From the NCBI RefSeq assembly GCF_000826065.2, contig NZ_LN623540.1, forward strand, positions 129,448 to 193,447: a stretch of 64,000 nt of DNA. The letters are read 5' to 3'. Below, one piece after another: positions 34,769-45,269 of this stretch. Position 1 is the first letter of the stretch, and each line of letters starts with the position of its first letter. A program made the translations under genes and the position numbers. Source of the stretch: Tessaracoccus massiliensis (GTDB lineage: Bacteria; Actinomycetota; Actinomycetes; Propionibacteriales; Propionibacteriaceae). The notes under the pieces were generated by a model. That model was not told where the DNA came from and did no database searches. It saw only the letters and a list, made by a program, of their open reading frames with translations.

Positions 34769-35323
34769 ATGAAACCGCTGAGACTCATCCTCGCCCTCAC
34801 CCTGGCGCTGATCGGCGGCGTCGCGTTCTGGGCCGACGACGTGCAGCCCGCCTTCGCGTGCAGCTGCATGGACATGACGGACGAGCAGGTCGTTGAGGAG
34901 GTGGACCTCGTCGCAGAGATCACCCTCACCCGCCGTCACCTCCTCCCCGGTGAGTACGGAGAGACGAGCTACGACGCGACGGTGCACCGGGTCTGGAAGG
35001 GCGAGGAGCGCCCGGCCATCGTTTTCACCACCCACGAGCAGACGACGGCCTGCGGGCTGGGCCGGATGCCGATCGGAGAAAAGGTGCGGGTGTGGGGCCA
35101 CGGCGCCGACGGCAGCTACTCGAGTTCGTGGTGCACCCTCCCGCGGGACGCGGACAACGCGATCTCGCTGCTCGTCGACGAGTACGGTCCGCCGCGCGAG
35201 GTGGGTCCGGAGGCGGTCGTGCTGCCCTCCGTCGACCAGCTGCTGCTGCCCGCCGTCAATCTGCTGCCGCCACCCACCACCGCCGCCCTGATCCTTCTTG
35301 GCGTCGTCCTGCGGAGCAACTGA
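34769..35323 (+). CDS. Secreted membrane-anchored TIMP/NTR-like protein
   Basis: The 184-aa protein has a signal peptide ending AFA before Cys-Ser-Cys (CSCMD). A small beta-rich domain (VDLVAEITLTRR, YDATVHRVWKG, TTACGLGRMPIGEKVRVW) has the layout of bacterial TIMP/NTR-type OB folds. A C-terminal hydrophobic helix (TTAALILLGVVLR) follows. The role is unknown. Its stop overlaps an ATG (TGATG) that begins a second, seemingly truncated signal-peptide ORF. Confidence 0.7.
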   Translation: MKPLRLILALTLALIGGVAFWADDVQPAFACSCMDMTDEQVVEEVDLVAEITLTRRHLLPGEYGETSYDATVHRVWKGEERPAIVFTTHEQTTACGLGRMPIGEKVRVWGHGADGSYSSSWCTLPRDADNAISLLVDEYGPPREVGPEAVVLPSVDQLLLPAVNLLPPPTTAALILLGVVLRSN

Positions 35324-35430
35324 TGCAACTGATCCGCCTTCTGCTGGCCTGCGCGCTGGCGCTGGGCACCGTGTCGCTGGCGTGGCTCGTCCCGCCAGCG
35401 CCTCAGGTAGTCGCCGGCGGCGCCGTCCAC
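35323..35430 (+). pseudogene. Truncated signal-peptide ORF
   Basis: From the ATG at 35323 the frame reads MQLIRLLLACALALGTVSLA and soon becomes antisense to the convergent DUF4126 gene. Its start resembles that of the preceding TIMP-like protein, suggesting the remnant of a tandem paralogue cut off here. The open frame continues to 36138, but only as a shadow. Confidence 0.35.
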
Positions 35431-35996
35431 CGCTGCTTCAACCAGCGCCAACCCTTGCGGATCCTGGCCATCATCGCCAGGGCCAGCCAGATCGTCAGCG
35501 CCAACAGGACGGCGGCGACCACGGCCGCGGCCACCGGGAACAGCACGGCGAGGGTGGTCACGCCCACCACGCCGACGTCGCCCGCCACGGAGGCGCCCAC
35601 GTTCGAGACCGGCTCAGGCGAGGTGTTGACCGCCAGCCGGATGCCCGCCTTCGACAGGTGGCTCAGCAGCGCGGTCACCCCGCCCACGGCCGCCAGCGTG
35701 ATCGTCAGGAGATCGCCCTGCGCCCCCGCGATAAGCGCGCCGATGACGGCGCCCGCGATGGGCCGGATCACCGTCGAGGGGACGTCCCAGACGGAGTCGA
35801 CCACCGGCACCTTGTCTGCCACGAGCTCCACCAGCGCCAGGATGCCCATGATGATGAGCACGTCGGTGCGCTGGAACCCCTCCGGCACCCCGCCGGTGTC
35901 GAGGAAGCGGCCCAGAATGCCGAGCACGAAAACCGTCGCGTACGCGTTGATGCCGGAGGCCCAGCCCGAGGCGAACGTCATGGGAAGCAGTTCCAT
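35403..35996 (-). CDS. DUF4126 integral membrane protein
   Basis: The 197-aa protein has several hydrophobic helices and Gly-rich segments (MTFASGWASGINAYATVFVLG, then IIMGILALVELVADKVP), matching DUF4126. Function is unknown. It converges on the truncated ORF at 35323. Confidence 0.85.
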   Translation of the reverse strand: MELLPMTFASGWASGINAYATVFVLGILGRFLDTGGVPEGFQRTDVLIIMGILALVELVADKVPVVDSVWDVPSTVIRPIAGAVIGALIAGAQGDLLTITLAAVGGVTALLSHLSKAGIRLAVNTSPEPVSNVGASVAGDVGVVGVTTLAVLFPVAAAVVAAVLLALTIWLALAMMARIRKGWRWLKQRWTAPPATT

Positions 35997-36087
35997 GCGT
36001 CAAAGTATGGAGGCAGCCCGCCGTCGACGACACCTCCAGCCGGCGTTCCCAGGGTGGATTCAGGGCCCCGCCTCACCCTCCCCGCCG

Positions 36088-36135
36088 CTCACATCTAGAT
36101 GTGAGGCCGTCAGCAACACCACATCAAGATGTGAG
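36088..36135. repeat. Dispersed palindrome family D, copy at 36 kb
   Basis: A perfect 18-bp palindrome CTCACATCTAGATGTGAG (36088-36105) is followed by CACATCAAGATGTGAG (36120-36135). Related sequences occur at 15955-16203 and 45190-45243. Confidence 0.7.
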
Positions 36136-36153
36136 TGATCGGGGGGCGCGGGG

Positions 36154-37131
36154 TCAGGACGCGTCGGCGGGCGACCAATCGGCGGGCATCTGCACCAGCA
36201 GCCCGCCCTCCTCCACGTGCACGCGCAGGGTGAGGATCTCGCCGAAGTGGTCGCCGTCGAGCTCAACCTCCTCGGGGTTGCGGAAGTGGATCTCGATCTC
36301 GCGGCACTGCTCGTAGTTCAACTCGCGGCTGCGGTCGCGCTGCTCGCGCACGAACTTGCTGCGCGTGCGGCGCAGCAGCCAGTTGTCCACCAGCACCTTC
36401 CACGCCACGCGCGGCCAGCCGAAGATGCCCTTGGGCAGGATGCCGACGACGTCGAGCACCCCGTCGTCGACGGCGGCATCAGGCAGCAACAGCACGTTGC
36501 CGCCGATGGAGCCGCAGTTGCCTATCAGGATAGTGTGCAGCTTCCCCTGGCGCGGCTGCTCGCCGTCGAGGCGGTAGCTGATCTGCATCCGGTGGTTCGA
36601 GAGGAGCGCCTCGAGGCCTGCCTTCACGTAGGCGAGCATGCCCACCTTCTTCTTGAGCTCCTCATCGGTGGTGGACATGATCTTCGCGTCCAGGCCCACG
36701 CCGGCCGCGACGACGAAGGCCCGCTCCCCCTGCTCACCGCCGGGCCGCGACCACTGCGCCACCCCCAGATCCACCGCCCGCGTCACGCCGTTGAAGGCCG
36801 CGTCGACGGATTCGGGGAGGTTGTCGAGCGTCAACTCCAGGTTGCGGGCGAGGAGGTTGCCGGTGCCTTGCGGGGCGAGCGCCAGCGGCGTGCCGCTACC
36901 GCGCAGCCCCTCCGCCACCGAGCGGATGGTGCCGTCCCCGCCGACGGCGAGCACCACGTCGGCGCCCTTCTCGACGGCCTCGCGGGCCATGCCCGTGCCG
37001 GGGTCGTCCTCCGCGGTCTCCAGCCAGAGGGTGTCCTCCCAGCCGGCGTCCTGCTGAGCGGGCTCGACGATCTTCTCGAGCTCGGCTCGTTCGATCTTCG
37101 TGGGGTTGTAGACAACGGCGAGGGTGCACAT
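36154..37131 (-). CDS. Diacylglycerol/lipid kinase family protein
   Basis: The 325-aa protein has the DAGK catalytic signature AVGGDGTIRSVAEGL and the downstream GTGNLLARNLEL motif. YegS/DgkB-type enzymes phosphorylate diacylglycerol or other lipids with ATP at the membrane. I chose ATG 37131 (MCTLAVVYNPTK), the family-like start; the frame stays open to 37242. It is divergent from the DUF3592 gene. Confidence 0.88.
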   Translation of the reverse strand: MCTLAVVYNPTKIERAELEKIVEPAQQDAGWEDTLWLETAEDDPGTGMAREAVEKGADVVLAVGGDGTIRSVAEGLRGSGTPLALAPQGTGNLLARNLELTLDNLPESVDAAFNGVTRAVDLGVAQWSRPGGEQGERAFVVAAGVGLDAKIMSTTDEELKKKVGMLAYVKAGLEALLSNHRMQISYRLDGEQPRQGKLHTILIGNCGSIGGNVLLLPDAAVDDGVLDVVGILPKGIFGWPRVAWKVLVDNWLLRRTRSKFVREQRDRSRELNYEQCREIEIHFRNPEEVELDGDHFGEILTLRVHVEEGGLLVQMPADWSPADAS

Positions 37132-37208
37132 GTCTCCAGTGTGGCTTGTCACCACAACCCCTGTGCAAACCGTCGCGGAACCACGCCCGGGGTGGGAAGC
37201 TGTACGCC

Positions 37209-37667
37209 ATGAGAGTTGGCATACGGATGGACCCCTCGTCACCGGTGGCGCTGGTACTGCTGTCCCTGGTCACGCTGGGGCTGCTCATCGGCGCGGTGGC
37301 GGCCGGGTGGGACAACGTGCGCTACCGGGGCGCGCCCACCACGGAGGGCACGGTCGTCGAGCACGAGCACTTCGTGTTCGACGACGGGGACGACGGGTGG
37401 AAAATCATCGTCGAATGGACCGACGAGCACGGCGACACCGTGCGCACCCCGTCGAAATTCGCCAGTTCGCATCCGCACGAGATCGGCTCCACGGTGGAGG
37501 TGCAGTACATCCCCGGCAACCAGGGCATGGTGCGCATCGTCACCTGGGCCGACAAGTGGTTGGCGAGCACCATCCTCGGCGGCATCAGCCTGATCTTCGG
37601 CCTCGTGCTCACCTACGGCCTCTGGAGGCGACGTGAGTTCAGGCGAAGCCGGGAGGCGGTCCTGTAA
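37209..37667 (+). CDS. DUF3592-like membrane protein
   Basis: This is a 152-aa protein with an N-terminal helix (ALVLLSLVTLGLLIGAVAAGW) and a C-terminal helix (ILGGISLIFGLVLTYGLW). They flank a beta-rich extracytoplasmic domain (TEGTVVEHEHFVF to YIPGNQGMVRIV) typical of DUF3592. No function is known. The start could also be ATG 37227. Confidence 0.75.
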   Translation: MRVGIRMDPSSPVALVLLSLVTLGLLIGAVAAGWDNVRYRGAPTTEGTVVEHEHFVFDDGDDGWKIIVEWTDEHGDTVRTPSKFASSHPHEIGSTVEVQYIPGNQGMVRIVTWADKWLASTILGGISLIFGLVLTYGLWRRREFRRSREAVL

Positions 37668-37691
37668 CCGCCGCCCCGGCGCGGGTAGCGG

Positions 37692-40037
<2,346 letters not shown>

Positions 40038-40314
40038 GCCCTCATTGTCTCAGGGCCACGCTCCACGGCGTTAATCGACCTGGTCAGAGCTGTTTTAACG
40101 ATCTCTCCAGAGCATCTCGCCGGGGACCTCGCCAACGTTCGGTGCGTCCTCGCCAACGCAGATTCCTTCGCCTGAGTTGCTGCTCGGCGCCGACGACACA
40201 TCACAGGCGAGAAGAAACAGCGGCGGCACGGAGCGGCCGACCGTCGCCACCTGTACGTCGAATTGCTCGCACTGCAGCACATGGCCGACCAGGGACGTGG
40301 CCTAGTCTTTTGGC
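40038..40314. other. Intergenic region, nothing recognised
   Basis: 277 bp lie between divergent glgX and a HAD gene. Short frames exist but have poor coding character. Two ACCTCGCCAACG/CCTCGCCAACG direct repeats at 40129 and 40149 are the only visible structure. Confidence 0.4.
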
Positions 40315-40947
40315 ATGTACAGCTTCGTCTTCTGGGACCTCGGCGGCACGCTGGTCGACACCTACCCCGCACTCGACGCCGCGCTGGCCGACGTGGTGCG
40401 CCGCCACGGGCACGAGCTGCAGGACGCGGAGGTTGCGGTGCTGACCCGCCGCTCCACGGGCGAGGCAATCGCCACGCTCAGCACACGGTTCGGCATCCCG
40501 GAGGCGGAGTTCGAGGAGGCCAACCGCGCATTGAAGCACGACTGGACGTCCTGGCCGCCGCCGGTGATGGCGGGAGCCCGGGAACTGCTGCGCGACGTCT
40601 CGGCCGCCGGCGGCCTCAACCTCGTGGTGACGCACCGTGACCGGGGCTCTGCCGAGTCGCTGCTCGAGGGGCTCGGCCTGGCGGTCGACGACCTCATCTC
40701 CACCTCCGAGGGGCACCCGCGCAAGCCGGACCCGGAGATGTACCGCACGATGCTGGAGCGCCACGGCCTCGACGCGGCGCGCTGCCTCGCCGTCGGCGAC
40801 CGCCCCATCGACGCGGAGGCGGCCATGGCGGCGGGGATCACGGCCGCGACCATCGAGTCGCCCGAGGCCCCCGTCGACGACCCGGCCGAGCACTCCGTGG
40901 CGACGGTCGACGAACTGCGCCCCCTGCTGGGCCTCCCGGACGCATAG
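40315..40947 (+). CDS. HAD-superfamily hydrolase (phosphoglycolate phosphatase-like)
   Basis: The 210-aa protein has motif I FWDLGGTLVDT (second Asp replaced by Gly), a helical cap, motif II VVTHRD, motif III Lys in HPRKPDPEMY and motif IV AVGDRPIDAEAA. The altered motif I suggests it may lack normal phosphomonoesterase chemistry or use a variant. The substrate is unknown. Confidence 0.87.
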   Translation: MYSFVFWDLGGTLVDTYPALDAALADVVRRHGHELQDAEVAVLTRRSTGEAIATLSTRFGIPEAEFEEANRALKHDWTSWPPPVMAGARELLRDVSAAGGLNLVVTHRDRGSAESLLEGLGLAVDDLISTSEGHPRKPDPEMYRTMLERHGLDAARCLAVGDRPIDAEAAMAAGITAATIESPEAPVDDPAEHSVATVDELRPLLGLPDA

Positions 40948-41024
40948 GCCGCGATGCACCCGCACCTGCGGGAGCCCTCCCAACCGCATCTGGTGCGAGC
41001 GGTTCGCGGCAGTTCGAGGGACAC

Positions 41025-41174
41025 ATGGGCCACGTGCCCCAGAGCCACGCGGGCAAGCTCCTCATCATCGGCGTCCTCGCCGTCACCGGATTCGTGCTGG
41101 TGTCAGTGCTCGCGATGCTCCTGATGTTCGCCATCCTCTTCTACGGGCACGCTGCTCAGCTCCCCGCCTCCTGA
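41025..41174 (+). CDS. Small single-pass membrane protein
   Basis: The 49-aa ORF begins MGHVPQSHAGKLLIIGVLAV, has one long hydrophobic helix (about residues 12-40) and ends GHAAQLPAS. It sits between the HAD gene and the convergent kinase gene. Upstream GAGGG lies eight bases before the ATG. It is plausible by composition but has no homologue I can name. Confidence 0.45.
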   Translation: MGHVPQSHAGKLLIIGVLAVTGFVLVSVLAMLLMFAILFYGHAAQLPAS

Positions 41175-41220
41175 GCCGCGCGCCCGGCGCCCGGGTCGAA
41201 GGGAATGAGACTGCCCTGGG

Positions 41221-42963
41221 TCAGAGGGCCGCCTTCCAGGCGTCGACGAGGTTCTTGAGGTTGTCGTAGAGGCCGGTGAACTGGTCCTTGTGCCCCGAGT
41301 CGCTCAGCGCCTGGTCGACGGCGCTGAGGGCGTCGCTGGCCTGTTGGTCGTTGCCGTCACGCAGCGCGGCGGCCAGGTCACGCAGGCCCTCGTCGACCCG
41401 CTTTCGGTCCTCGTTGTCCATCGGCCCGCCGCCCGTGGTGAGGTCCCTCACCGCGTTGCTCAGGTCGTCGGCTGCAGATTGCGCGGCCTCGGCCGCTGCC
41501 GCGGTGTCGGCGCCGTCGTCGGCCGGCGGCTCCTCCGCCGGGGGTTCCTCAGCGGGCGGCTCCTCCGCCGGGGGTTCCTCCGCGGGCGGCTCCTCGGCCG
41601 GCGGTTCCTGAGTGGCGGGCTCCTCCACCACAGGCGGGGGCGCCGTGGGCACGGGTTCAGGGTGCGTCGTCGTCGGCTCCGGCAGGGGCTCCACCGTCGT
41701 GGGCTCGACGGTGGGCTCCTCCGCCGGCACGGATTCGGTGGGTGCGAAGGCCGGCTCGATGGTGGCCTCAGGCGATTCGGTGGCCGGGGCCGCGGCCGTC
41801 GGATCCGGCGTGGTGGTGAGATCCGCGTCGCGCGTGAGCAGCCACCAGCCGAAGCCGGCGGCCACCAGCACTGCGAGCGCGACGATCCCCACCAGGATGC
41901 CCTTGCGTCCGTCCGGCTCCTCATCCCGCGGCGGGGGCAGTTCCTCCGGCTCCTCCACGGGCACGGCCCGGGTGGGCGACACCGGCGCCCCGACGGCCGG
42001 GCCAGCCGGGTCCGCAGGGTGGGCCCGCGTGGGCGCGGGGAGGTCGCTGGCCGGCACCACCGTCATCGTCTCTTCGCCCACGACCGGGGGCGGCAGCAGC
42101 TGGGTCGCCTCCTGCGCGGTGTCGGCCTGCAGGGCCGCGGCCACCGCCTCGGCGCTCGCCGGGCGCGCCTCGGGATCCTTCGCCAGCAGCGCGGTGACGA
42201 CGGCGGCCAGTTGCGGCGGCACGTCCGGCCGCGCCTCGCGGATGTCGGGCACCGGCTCGGTGGCGTGGGCCATCATCGTGGAGACCGCCGTCGGGCCCTG
42301 GAACGGGGGCTTTCCGGTGAGCAACGCGTAGAGCACGCAACCCAGGGCATAGAGATCCGCGCGGCCGTCGACACGTTCGGCCCGCGCCTGCTCGGGCGCG
42401 AGGTAGGCGGCCGTGCCGATGACAGCGCCCGTGGCGGTCAGCGGGGCATGCCCCTCGGAGACGGCCTCGTCGATGATATGGGTGATGCCGAAGTCCACCA
42501 CCTTCACCCCGCCGTCGGCGGTGCGGGCGATGTTGCCGGGCTTGATGTCGCGGTGCACCAGCCCCGACTCGTGGGCGGCCCCGAGGGCTGCCGCCACCTG
42601 GAGCGCGATGCTGCGCACCTCGTCGGCGGGGAACGCGCCGCGCTCCCGCAGATCCTCAGAGAGGGTCCGGCCGGGGAGCAGTTCCATGACGAGGTAGGGG
42701 CGGTCATGGTCGACACCGGCGTCGAAGACGGTGACGATGTTGGGGTGGTTCAGCGCCGCGGTGGCCCGGGCTTCCCGGCGGAAGCGTTCCGCCGTGACCT
42801 CCGCGTCCTCCATCTCCGCGACGATCTTCACCGCCACCCGGCGGTTCAGCACCTGATCGAGGGCACGCCACACGGTGGACATGCCGCCGCGGCCGAGCCG
42901 CTCCTCCAGGAGGTACCGCCCGTCGAGGACCTGTCCGGGCGCTGGCTGGAGACTCTCCGTCAT
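41221..42963 (-). CDS. Transmembrane serine/threonine protein kinase
   Basis: The 580-aa protein has an N-terminal Hanks-type kinase domain: GRGGMSTVW loop, VAVKIV lysine, HRDIKPGNI catalytic loop, DFG and APE. A juxtamembrane linker and one helix (ILVGIVALAVLVAAGFGWWLL) follow. The external part is low-complexity, with a run of PPAEE repeats, then a helical domain rich in DxxxxxxL. There are no PASTA domains, so it is not the cell-wall-sensing PknB itself. The kinase architecture is otherwise complete and should be active. Confidence 0.92.
   Translation of the reverse strand: MTESLQPAPGQVLDGRYLLEERLGRGGMSTVWRALDQVLNRRVAVKIVAEMEDAEVTAERFRREARATAALNHPNIVTVFDAGVDHDRPYLVMELLPGRTLSEDLRERGAFPADEVRSIALQVAAALGAAHESGLVHRDIKPGNIARTADGGVKVVDFGITHIIDEAVSEGHAPLTATGAVIGTAAYLAPEQARAERVDGRADLYALGCVLYALLTGKPPFQGPTAVSTMMAHATEPVPDIREARPDVPPQLAAVVTALLAKDPEARPASAEAVAAALQADTAQEATQLLPPPVVGEETMTVVPASDLPAPTRAHPADPAGPAVGAPVSPTRAVPVEEPEELPPPRDEEPDGRKGILVGIVALAVLVAAGFGWWLLTRDADLTTTPDPTAAAPATESPEATIEPAFAPTESVPAEEPTVEPTTVEPLPEPTTTHPEPVPTAPPPVVEEPATQEPPAEEPPAEEPPAEEPPAEEPPAEEPPADDGADTAAAAEAAQSAADDLSNAVRDLTTGGGPMDNEDRKRVDEGLRDLAAALRDGNDQQASDALSAVDQALSDSGHKDQFTGLYDNLKNLVDAWKAAL
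41520..41610 (-). repeat. 15-bp tandem repeats in the kinase ectodomain
   Basis: About six units encode PPAEE. The array is a length-variable candidate (VNTR) in the extracellular stalk. Confidence 0.8.
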
Positions 42964-43019
42964 GCAGAGAGCCTAGCCGTAGGCATCTGCGGCGGGGCGG
43001 GACAGGTCGCCGGGCACCT

Positions 43020-43106
43020 CACCGGGTTTCGACACGACCACGCCGCTCGTTCCTCGCGGGTGGTCGGCTCAACCAGCATTCCTCGCGGGTGGTCGGCTCA
43101 ACCAAC
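43020..43106. repeat. Dispersed repeat family A, copy 6 with tandem unit
   Basis: ACCGGGTTTCGACACGACCA runs to GGCTCAACCAACGGG, with two tandem copies of a roughly 30-bp unit (TTCCTCGCGGGTGGTCGGCT followed by CAACCA). It lies between the lipoprotein stop and the kinase start and separates those minus-strand genes. Confidence 0.75.
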
Positions 43107-43111
43107 GGGCG

Positions 43112-43618
43112 TCAGCCCTGGGCGAGCGCGTCCTTCATGGCCTCCGGGCCCCAGGTCAGGATCTGCGCGTTGGGATACGCGTCGAACAGGACGGCGTTGC
43201 CGTTGCCGACGAACACGGTGGAGCCGTTGTCGAGCTCCGCGTACACCTCGTAGCCGGCCTCCTCGGCGCTGCTGAACACCGCGTCGATGACGGGCTGCGG
43301 GTCCTCGTCGATCATCATGACGTAGGACTCCTGCGAGTCCGTCACGATGGTGCTCTCAGGCAACTTCATGCCCTTGGGCACGGTGACGTCCATGGGGCCG
43401 ACCTTGATGGACTCCGTCTGGATCTCACCCTCGAAACCCTCCTGGGGTTCCTGCGGGAGACCCGGCTGGGTTTCACCCACCGCGGGAGCGGTGTCGCCCG
43501 GCTGGGGCGCGACGGCGGTCTCCTGCGGCGGCGTCGTCGGCTCGGTGTCGTCGGTGCATGCGGCCAGCGACAGGGCGGCGACGACGGCGACGGCAACTGC
43601 GGCGAGTCTGGTCTTCAT
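43112..43618 (-). CDS. Putative lipoprotein
   Basis: The 168-aa protein has a lipobox ALSLAACTDD (Cys near 21), a Pro/Thr/Gln-rich tether and a small C-terminal domain with VTVPKGMKLPESTIV and YVMMIDEDPQPVI. I chose ATG 43618 (MKTRLAAVAVAV) over an upstream in-frame start because it gives a clean signal. Function is unknown. Confidence 0.75.
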   Translation of the reverse strand: MKTRLAAVAVAVVAALSLAACTDDTEPTTPPQETAVAPQPGDTAPAVGETQPGLPQEPQEGFEGEIQTESIKVGPMDVTVPKGMKLPESTIVTDSQESYVMMIDEDPQPVIDAVFSSAEEAGYEVYAELDNGSTVFVGNGNAVLFDAYPNAQILTWGPEAMKDALAQG

Positions 43619-43628
43619 GCACGCAATT

Positions 43629-44561
43629 CTATGCGTCCGCCACATCAAGGCCCTCGAAGAGGTCCGAGGCCGGCCCATCCCCTTGCGGGAACGGCGTTCC
43701 CGCGCCCAGCAGATAGGCCTCCCCGGAGCCCGGAAGCTCCTGCATGATGGAGAAGAACTGCCAGAACGGGTCGTCGCCCTTGACCTGGCTGCGGTGTGTG
43801 AGCAGCGCCCTGCGGCAGATGTCGAGGTACGGCTGCAGTTCGACGACCGCGACGATCTGCTCCGGGTCCGGCCCGAAGCGCTGCGTCATGTCCTCGTCGG
43901 CGTGGTCGTGGTCGCCTTCGCCCCACAGCTTGAGCCCGCGCTCGCGGGCGATGGCGTAGGCCTCCGCCCAGCGCGACGTGTTGTGGGTGTTCCACAGGAT
44001 GCGCTGCACCTGCCAGGGTGCGCCGAGGTCCGGGCGGTGCGACGGGGTCGCGGCCAGCTGGACGGCGTACATGAGCGTGCGGTGCGCCTTGATGTGATCC
44101 GGGTGGCCGTAGTTGCCGTGCGGGTCGTAGGTCACGGCCACCTGGGGCTTGCGGCTGCGGATGATCTCAACCAGGTAATCGGCGGCCTCCAGCAGGTCCG
44201 AGAGCCAGAACGCGTTGTCGGGCATCTCGTCGGGGATGCCCGCCTTGCCGAGGTCGGTGTCCACCATGCCGGAATCGTGGTAGCGGCCCGGCCCGCCCAG
44301 GAACACGTGGTCCGTGACGCCGATGATCTCCATAGCCTCGGCGATCTCCTGCTGGCGGTGCGCCCCCAACTCCTGCGGGGTGAAGTGCTGCCACTCCGGC
44401 ACCAGGATCTGCCCGAGCTCGCCCAGCGTGCACGTCACCAGCGTGACCTGCGCCCCCTCGGCGAGATAGCGGGCCATGGTGGCGGCAGATTGGCTGGACT
44501 CGTCGTCGGGATGGGCGTGGACGAGGAGGAGTCGGCGATCGGGAAGCACGTCGTTCAGCAT
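43629..44561 (-). CDS. mshB: GlcNAc-inositol deacetylase MshB (mycothiol synthesis)
   Basis: The 310-aa PIG-L/LmbE-family zinc deacetylase has AHPDDE as the metal site and YDPHGNYGHPDHI with the second His ligand. The stretch VTCTLGELGQ and FLGGPGRYHDSGM fits MshB better than the related amidase Mca. It makes GlcN-Ins, a precursor of mycothiol. It starts eight bases after the FMN reductase stop, so may be co-transcribed with that redox pair. Confidence 0.88.
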   Translation of the reverse strand: MLNDVLPDRRLLLVHAHPDDESSQSAATMARYLAEGAQVTLVTCTLGELGQILVPEWQHFTPQELGAHRQQEIAEAMEIIGVTDHVFLGGPGRYHDSGMVDTDLGKAGIPDEMPDNAFWLSDLLEAADYLVEIIRSRKPQVAVTYDPHGNYGHPDHIKAHRTLMYAVQLAATPSHRPDLGAPWQVQRILWNTHNTSRWAEAYAIARERGLKLWGEGDHDHADEDMTQRFGPDPEQIVAVVELQPYLDICRRALLTHRSQVKGDDPFWQFFSIMQELPGSGEAYLLGAGTPFPQGDGPASDLFEGLDVADA

Positions 44562-44569
44562 ACGTCCGG

Positions 44570-45163
44570 TCAGTTCCCCAGCAGGGTGGCGAACTCGACG
44601 AACTCCTCCGTCTTCGCGGTCGGCTGTGAGCCCACCAGGGCGTCGGCGAGTTCCGCGGCGCCGGCGCGGACCCGTCGGTCGAGGGAGCCGACGCCCGGCC
44701 CGCCGAAGTCCGACGTGGCGGCGAAGATCGCGGTGCGCACCGGCAGCGCGCCGAGGTAGCTGAACAGCGGCCGCATCGCGAACTCCAGCATCAGCGAGTG
44801 GCGTTCGGTGCCTCCGGTAGCGGCCATGAGGATGTGCGTGCCCTTGAGGGTGTCCATCTCGAGGATGTCGAAGAAGCTCTTGAACAGTCCGGACATCGAG
44901 GCGGAGAACGTGGGGCTGACCACCACCAGACCGTCGGCGTCGGCCACCGCCTCGGTGATCCGCGCGAGCTCGCCCGTAGCGAACCCGGTGAGCATCGCGT
45001 CGACGATGGGATGGGCCAGCTCGCGGAGCTCCGCAACGGTGACCTCGAGCTCCTCGCCTTTCTCGGTGAGGGAGTCGCGCAGCCGGGCGACGATGTCGTC
45101 GCTCAGCACGCGGGTGGACGACGGCGACCCGAGGCCGCCGGAAATCACGACGATCTTCTTCAT
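44570..45163 (-). CDS. NADPH-dependent FMN reductase (CE1759 type)
   Basis: The 197-aa flavodoxin-fold reductase begins VVISGGLGSPSSTRVL and has LVVVSPTFSASMSGLFKSFFD, the FMN-binding loop, matching the CE1759-type family. It supplies reduced FMN to the LLM monooxygenase encoded upstream, a known conserved pairing. It is followed closely by mshB. Confidence 0.9.
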   Translation of the reverse strand: MKKIVVISGGLGSPSSTRVLSDDIVARLRDSLTEKGEELEVTVAELRELAHPIVDAMLTGFATGELARITEAVADADGLVVVSPTFSASMSGLFKSFFDILEMDTLKGTHILMAATGGTERHSLMLEFAMRPLFSYLGALPVRTAIFAATSDFGGPGVGSLDRRVRAGAAELADALVGSQPTAKTEEFVEFATLLGN

Positions 45164-45189
45164 GTGTGTAGCCTCCTGGGGCGGGGGGA

Positions 45190-45243
45190 TGCCCCAAATC
45201 TAGATCTGGTGTCGTCTGGGGCCTCAAATCTAGATGTGAGGCC
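45190..45243. repeat. Dispersed palindrome family D, copy at 45 kb
   Basis: CCCCAAATCTAGATCTGG and CCTCAAATCTAGATGTGAGG are two imperfect CTAGAT palindromes between the LLM and FMN reductase genes. They resemble those at 36088 and 15955. Confidence 0.65.
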
Positions 45244-45269
45244 GTGGCCCGGGCCCGGGCAGGGCAGGG

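Noticed and set aside
40095-40280. 61-codon minus-strand ORF between glgX and the HAD gene
   Set aside because: No ribosome site, odd composition and no recognisable feature.
41520-41610. Possible CRISPR-like repeat array
   Set aside because: Units are contiguous 15-bp coding repeats without spacers; no cas genes are in the window.
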